The notes beneath the pieces are model-generated. The model ran no database searches, had not been told where the DNA came from, and was given only the letters and a program-made list of their open reading frames with translations. From Mycobacterium sp. NS-7484 (GTDB lineage: Bacteria; Actinomycetota; Actinomycetes; Mycobacteriales; Mycobacteriaceae), in the NCBI RefSeq assembly GCF_001953975.1, contig NZ_MBEJ01000014.1, positions 1 through 64,000 on the forward strand: DNA of 64,000 bases. The letters are read 5' to 3'. The number at the start of each line of letters is the position of its first letter. Positions within the stretch are counted from its first letter, which is position 1. The position numbers and the translations under genes were made by a program. This document shows positions 60,898 through 64,000 of the stretch, piece after piece.

Positions 60898-62381
60898 GCT
60901 TCACCATCGTGATCCCGAGCATCGGCCGACCGTCGTTGCAGCGGTTGCTGACCGCCCTGGAGGGTTCCGGAGGTCCCGCGCCGGAGGCCGTCGTCGTGGT
61001 GGACGACCGGCCTCGGGCCGACCCGCCGCTTGTGATCGTGACCCGTCTTCCGGTCACGGTGTTGCACAGCGGCGGACGGGGTCCGGCCGCGGCGCGCAAT
61101 GTCGGCTGGCGGCATGCGAGATCGCGATGGATCTGTTTTCTCGACGACGATGTGCTGCCCCATCCCGGTTGGCTGGCCGCACTGGCCGAGGACCTGCGTG
61201 CCGCCGAGGAGTGCGGTGCTGCCGGTTCGCAGGCGGTGATCGATGTGCCGGTGCGCTCCGGCCGGCGCAGCACCGACGACGAGCGGCGCACCCAGCGCCT
61301 GGCCGACGCCCAGTGGATCACCGCCGACATGGCCTACCGGCGCTCCGCCCTGGTTCAGGTCGGCGGGTTCGACGAGCGGTTTCCTCGTGCGTACCGGGAG
61401 GATTCGGACCTGGGGCTGCGGATCACCATGGCCGGCCATCACATCGTGTCGGGCACGCGGCGTACCCGCCATCCGGTCGCACCGGCGACGTTCACGAGCA
61501 GTGTGCGCGCACAACGGGGCAACCGCGACGATGCGCTGCTGCGGCGCAAGTTCGGCCCCGGGTGGCGACCGGCGATCGGTGAAGGCCGGGGGCGCATGCC
61601 GGCTCACGTGCTGACCACCGCGGCCGGACTGGCGGCACTCGCGTCGTCGGCGCTGCGTCGTCGTACCGTCTCGAGATGGGCATTTGCCGCTTGGTTGGCC
61701 ATGACCGCGGAGTTCGCGGTGCGCCGGTTTCTGGCCGGGCGGCGTACGGTCGCCGAAGCCGTGCGGATGCTCGTCACGAGCGTGCTGATCCCGCCCGTGG
61801 CGGTGGCTCATCGGCTGGTCGGTGAGTGGAAATTCCGTTCGGCACACCGTGACCCACCGTTGGCCGTGTTGTTGGACCGCGACGACACCATCATCGAGGA
61901 CGGCCCCTACCTCAGTGACCCCGCCGGTGTCCGACCGGTGACCGGAGCGGCCGTTGCGCTCGATCGGCTGCGTCAACGGGGCCTGCTGCTGGCCGTGGTG
62001 ACGAACCAGTCGGGTGTTGCCAAAGGGTTGATCAGCACGGGACAACTCGACGCGGTGAACGCTCGGGTGGACGAGCTGTTGGGGCCGTTCGACTCGTGGC
62101 AGGTCTGCCTGCATGACGCCGCAGACGGATGCGCCTGTCGCAAGCCCGAACCCGGCATGGTTCGAGCGGCTGCCGCCGAACTCGGCGTCGACCCGTCACG
62201 TTGCGTGCTGATCGGCGACACCGGTGGTGATGTGCAGGCCGCGCTGTCGGCCGAAGCCGATGCGGTGCTGGTCCCGACCAAACGAACACTGCCACAGGAG
62301 ATCACCCACGCCCACCGTCGCGCCCGGGTGGCGCCGACGTTGCAGGCCGCGGTGGCACTTGTGCTCAAGGACGCCCGATGA
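60894..62381 (+). CDS. GT2 glycosyltransferase fused to a GmhB-like HAD phosphatase
   Basis: This is a 495-residue two-domain protein. Residues 1-230 are a GT2 domain: FTIVIPSIGRPSLQRLL, PAAARNVGWRHARSRWICFLDDDVLPHPGWL and AYREDSDLGLRITMAGHHIVSG. A basic membrane-like linker (about 240-310) follows, and the C-terminal HAD domain resembles D-glycero-D-manno-heptose 1,7-bisphosphate phosphatase GmhB/HisB-N: PLAVLLDRDDTIIEDGPYLSDP, VVTNQSGVAKGLIS, CLHDAADGCACRKPEPGM (zinc-cysteine loop) and LIGDTGGDVQAALSA. The catalytic motif is DRDDT where GmhB has DRDGT. The fusion links heptose synthesis to transfer. It overlaps the carbamoyltransferase gene and precedes GT9 by 10 nt. Confidence 0.88.
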   Translation: MSFTIVIPSIGRPSLQRLLTALEGSGGPAPEAVVVVDDRPRADPPLVIVTRLPVTVLHSGGRGPAAARNVGWRHARSRWICFLDDDVLPHPGWLAALAEDLRAAEECGAAGSQAVIDVPVRSGRRSTDDERRTQRLADAQWITADMAYRRSALVQVGGFDERFPRAYREDSDLGLRITMAGHHIVSGTRRTRHPVAPATFTSSVRAQRGNRDDALLRRKFGPGWRPAIGEGRGRMPAHVLTTAAGLAALASSALRRRTVSRWAFAAWLAMTAEFAVRRFLAGRRTVAEAVRMLVTSVLIPPVAVAHRLVGEWKFRSAHRDPPLAVLLDRDDTIIEDGPYLSDPAGVRPVTGAAVALDRLRQRGLLLAVVTNQSGVAKGLISTGQLDAVNARVDELLGPFDSWQVCLHDAADGCACRKPEPGMVRAAAAELGVDPSRCVLIGDTGGDVQAALSAEADAVLVPTKRTLPQEITHAHRRARVAPTLQAAVALVLKDAR

Positions 62382-62391
62382 GGAGCCGAGG

Positions 62392-63417
62392 ATGACGCGG
62401 GCACTGGTGGCCAGGCTCGACAGTGCCGGTGACGTGTTGATCACCGGTCCGGCCGTGCGCGCCGTCGCCGCCGTGCACGACTCGGTCACCTTCCTGGCCG
62501 GGCCCCGGGGCCGGGCCGCCGCCGAACTGTTGCCCGGCGTGGACGACGTCATCGAATGGCAGGCGCCGTGGGTGGATTTCGATTCGCCCGAATTGACCCC
62601 GGATCATGCGGCAGCGCTGATCAAGCAGTTGCGTGATCTGGCGCCGGACCGGGTGTTCGTCTTCACCTCCTTCCATCAGTCTCCGCTGCCGCTGGCGTTG
62701 CTGTGCCGAATGGCCGAGATCGGTTGGGTCGGCGCGATCAGTGAGGACTATCCGGGCACCCTGCTCGATCTTCGCCACCACGTCGAACCAGGCATACCCG
62801 AACCCGAGCGCGCGCTGTCGCTGGTTCGCGCCGCCGGTATCGAACCCCCCGCCGGCGACGACGGGATGTTGCGGGTCAAGACCCTCCCGTCGCTGCCAGA
62901 CGAGCTGGCCGAAAAACTCGGTACCGCACCGTATGTGGTGTTTCACCCGGGCGCGGCGGTGCCCGCGCGCCAACCGGGCCCGGCCCGCAGCGCACAGATG
63001 GTCCGGGCGCTGGCGCGCGCGGGTCACCGCGTCGTGGTGTCCGGGGGTGAAGGTGAACGGGCGCTGACCGCACAGGTCGCCGACGGCGTCGCGGTGGATC
63101 TCGGCGGCGAGACCACCTTGGCCACGCTGGCCGGTGTCTACGCCGGCGCATCCGTCGTGGTCGCGCCCAACACCGGACCGGCGCATCTGGCTGCGGCCGT
63201 GGGGGTTCCGGTGGTCTCGCTGTTCGCCCCGGTCGTGCCGGCGACGCAGTGGAGCCCGTACACGCGTCAGATGGTGTTGCTCGGCGACCAAACTGCCCCG
63301 TGCCGCGGCACCCGGGCCCGTACCTGTCCGATTCCCGGCCATCCCTGTCTGGACGGGATCAGCGATGCCGCACTGGTGGCCGCGGTGGAACGCCTCGGCG
63401 CAACGAGTGGGAGGTAA
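62392..63417 (+). CDS. GT9-family (heptosyltransferase-like) glycosyltransferase
   Basis: This 341-residue GT-B protein matches the ADP-heptose:LPS heptosyltransferase family: ARLDSAGDVLITGPAVRAV at the N-terminus, VFTSFHQSPLPLALLCRMAEIGWVGAISEDYPGTLLDLRHH, the donor-site VVFHPGAAVPARQPGPARSAQMVRALARAGHRVVVSGG and VVAPNTGPAHLAAAVGVPVVSLFAPVVPATQWSP. The conserved catalytic aspartate region is D-S-A-G-D at the start. Mycobacteria have no lipopolysaccharide, so the acceptor is another glycan. It follows the GT2-HAD gene and precedes gmhA with 5 nt between. Confidence 0.9.
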   Translation: MTRALVARLDSAGDVLITGPAVRAVAAVHDSVTFLAGPRGRAAAELLPGVDDVIEWQAPWVDFDSPELTPDHAAALIKQLRDLAPDRVFVFTSFHQSPLPLALLCRMAEIGWVGAISEDYPGTLLDLRHHVEPGIPEPERALSLVRAAGIEPPAGDDGMLRVKTLPSLPDELAEKLGTAPYVVFHPGAAVPARQPGPARSAQMVRALARAGHRVVVSGGEGERALTAQVADGVAVDLGGETTLATLAGVYAGASVVVAPNTGPAHLAAAVGVPVVSLFAPVVPATQWSPYTRQMVLLGDQTAPCRGTRARTCPIPGHPCLDGISDAALVAAVERLGATSGR

Positions 63418-63422
63418 CAACG

Positions 63423-64000
63423 ATGATCACAGAACACATCGCGGCGTTGGCCCAAGCGGTCGAACGTGTCGACGTCGAGGCGGCGAGGTTGACCGGCTGG
63501 GGACGCCACCTTGCCGAGGTGCTCACCGGTGACGGTCGTTTGTTGGCCTGTGGCAACGGCGGCAGCGCCGCCGAGGCGCAGCACCTGACCGCCGAACTGG
63601 TGGGCCGCTTCCGCGATGAACGAATGCCGTTGTCGGCCATCTCGTTACACGCCGACACCTCGGCGCTCACCGCGGTGGCCAACGATTACGGGGTGGACGA
63701 GATGTTCGCCCGGGGCGTGCGCGCGCACGGCCGCAGCGGCGACGTGCTCGTGGCGCTGTCCACGAGCGGGACGAGCCCCAATGTGCTGGCCGCGGTCAAG
63801 GCCGCTCACGAATCGGGGTTGACCTCCTGGGCGCTGACCGGTCCGGCACCCAATCCCTTGGCGGCGATGTGTGATGACGCCGTATGCGTGGAGGCCTCGA
63901 GTACCGCCACCGTCCAGGAGATCCATCTGCTGTTGGTCCACTCGTTGTGCATCGCCCTCGACGATGCGCTGCGTCAGAACGGCAGCATGCCGGCAACCCG
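63423..64000 (+). CDS. gmhA: GmhA-like sedoheptulose-7-phosphate isomerase (partial)
   Basis: The first 192 residues are present; the gene continues past the right edge. The SIS fold is clear: CGNGGSAAEAQHLTAELVGRFRDERMPLSAISLHADTSALTAVANDYG, VALSTSGTSPNVLAAVKAA and VQEIHLLLVHSLCIAL, with glutamate and histidine positions of GmhA. GmhA converts sedoheptulose 7-phosphate to D-glycero-D-manno-heptose 7-phosphate, the first step to ADP- or GDP-heptose. GGGAGG lies about seven nt before ATG 63423. With the GmhB-like domain and GT9 upstream, it completes the heptose logic, with a kinase/nucleotidyltransferase (HldE-type) expected just beyond the window. Confidence 0.93.
   Translation, partial: MITEHIAALAQAVERVDVEAARLTGWGRHLAEVLTGDGRLLACGNGGSAAEAQHLTAELVGRFRDERMPLSAISLHADTSALTAVANDYGVDEMFARGVRAHGRSGDVLVALSTSGTSPNVLAAVKAAHESGLTSWALTGPAPNPLAAMCDDAVCVEASSTATVQEIHLLLVHSLCIALDDALRQNGSMPAT

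Noticed and set aside
59943..62114. 723-codon open frame on the minus strand
   Set aside because: Antisense to the carbamoyltransferase and GT2-HAD genes, whose motifs are unambiguous.

Overview
The window is GC-rich, densely packed chromosome from a fast-growing mycobacterium (Mycobacterium sensu lato, Mycolicibacterium-like). The evidence is gene content and order. thiG-thiS-thiO/thiE-mutT3-glnX-glnH-pknG-ackA-pta-fgd1 matches the Rv0406-Rv0418 neighbourhood of M. tuberculosis, purT-rhodanese-metZ matches Rv0389-Rv0391, and nei2-lhr-pcd-lrpA-lat-usfY matches Rv3288-Rv3297. F420-dependent enzymes, a 13E12-family HNH gene and SigF-type promoters fit the same assignment. These comparisons come from remembered gene order and protein families; no search was run. 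I saw no tRNA, rRNA or CRISPR array.

Layout. (1) 1-5.9 kb: tail of a band-7-like protein, a drug-type ABC exporter, an SGNH hydrolase, and the thiamine genes thiG/thiS/thiO behind a TPP riboswitch, with thiE divergent and a Nudix gene converging on it. (2) 6-10.7 kb: the glnX-glnH-pknG redox/amino-acid-sensing operon, with a small upstream ORF and a 33-bp tandem repeat between glnX and glnH. (3) 10.7-18.9 kb: ackA-pta, an aminotransferase/permease/GntR module wedged between pta and fgd1, then fgd1. (4) 18.9-26.9 kb: metallo-beta-lactamase-fold protein, LLM oxidoreductase, GNAT, SDR, a truncated Uma2 remnant, and metZ-rhodanese-purT. (5) 26.6-32.4 kb: zinc-finger protein divergent from a cation/proton antiporter, MmpL-like transporter, P450 plus ferredoxin, and an F420-dependent (Ddn-type) protein. 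(6) 32.4-34.4 kb: a 13E12-type HNH gene and a degenerate repeat-bearing stretch, lying where the two M. tuberculosis-like synteny blocks meet. (7) 34.4-47.6 kb: nei2-lhr, TetR/P450, a lipase-maturation-factor-like membrane protein, SDR, and the lysine catabolic genes pcd/lrpA/lat. (8) 47.5-55.1 kb: a stress and redox region (Mrr-like protein, PAS-ANTAR regulator, flavodoxin-fold protein, UsfY, CsbD, methyltransferase, CDGSH protein, haem-oxygenase-like diiron enzyme, PRC-barrel proteins, atypical Nramp transporter). (9) 55.2-64 kb (runs off the end): a glycan cluster with three stand-alone glycosyltransferases, a UXS-like epimerase/decarboxylase, a NodU/CmcH-type carbamoyltransferase, a GT2-HAD (GmhB-like) fusion, a GT9 heptosyltransferase-like protein and a GmhA-like isomerase.

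The most interesting system is region 9 together with region 8. Four good and one weaker SigF-type promoters (GTTT, 15-16 nt, GGGTA) lie at 50313, 52306, 52306 (minus strand, weak), 55135 and 58326 (minus strand). They link the general stress response to what looks like synthesis of a carbamoylated, heptose-containing glycan. The GmhA/GmhB/GT9 logic is known from ADP- or GDP-heptose pathways. The product in this organism is unknown, and I did not recognise a described system with this gene set.
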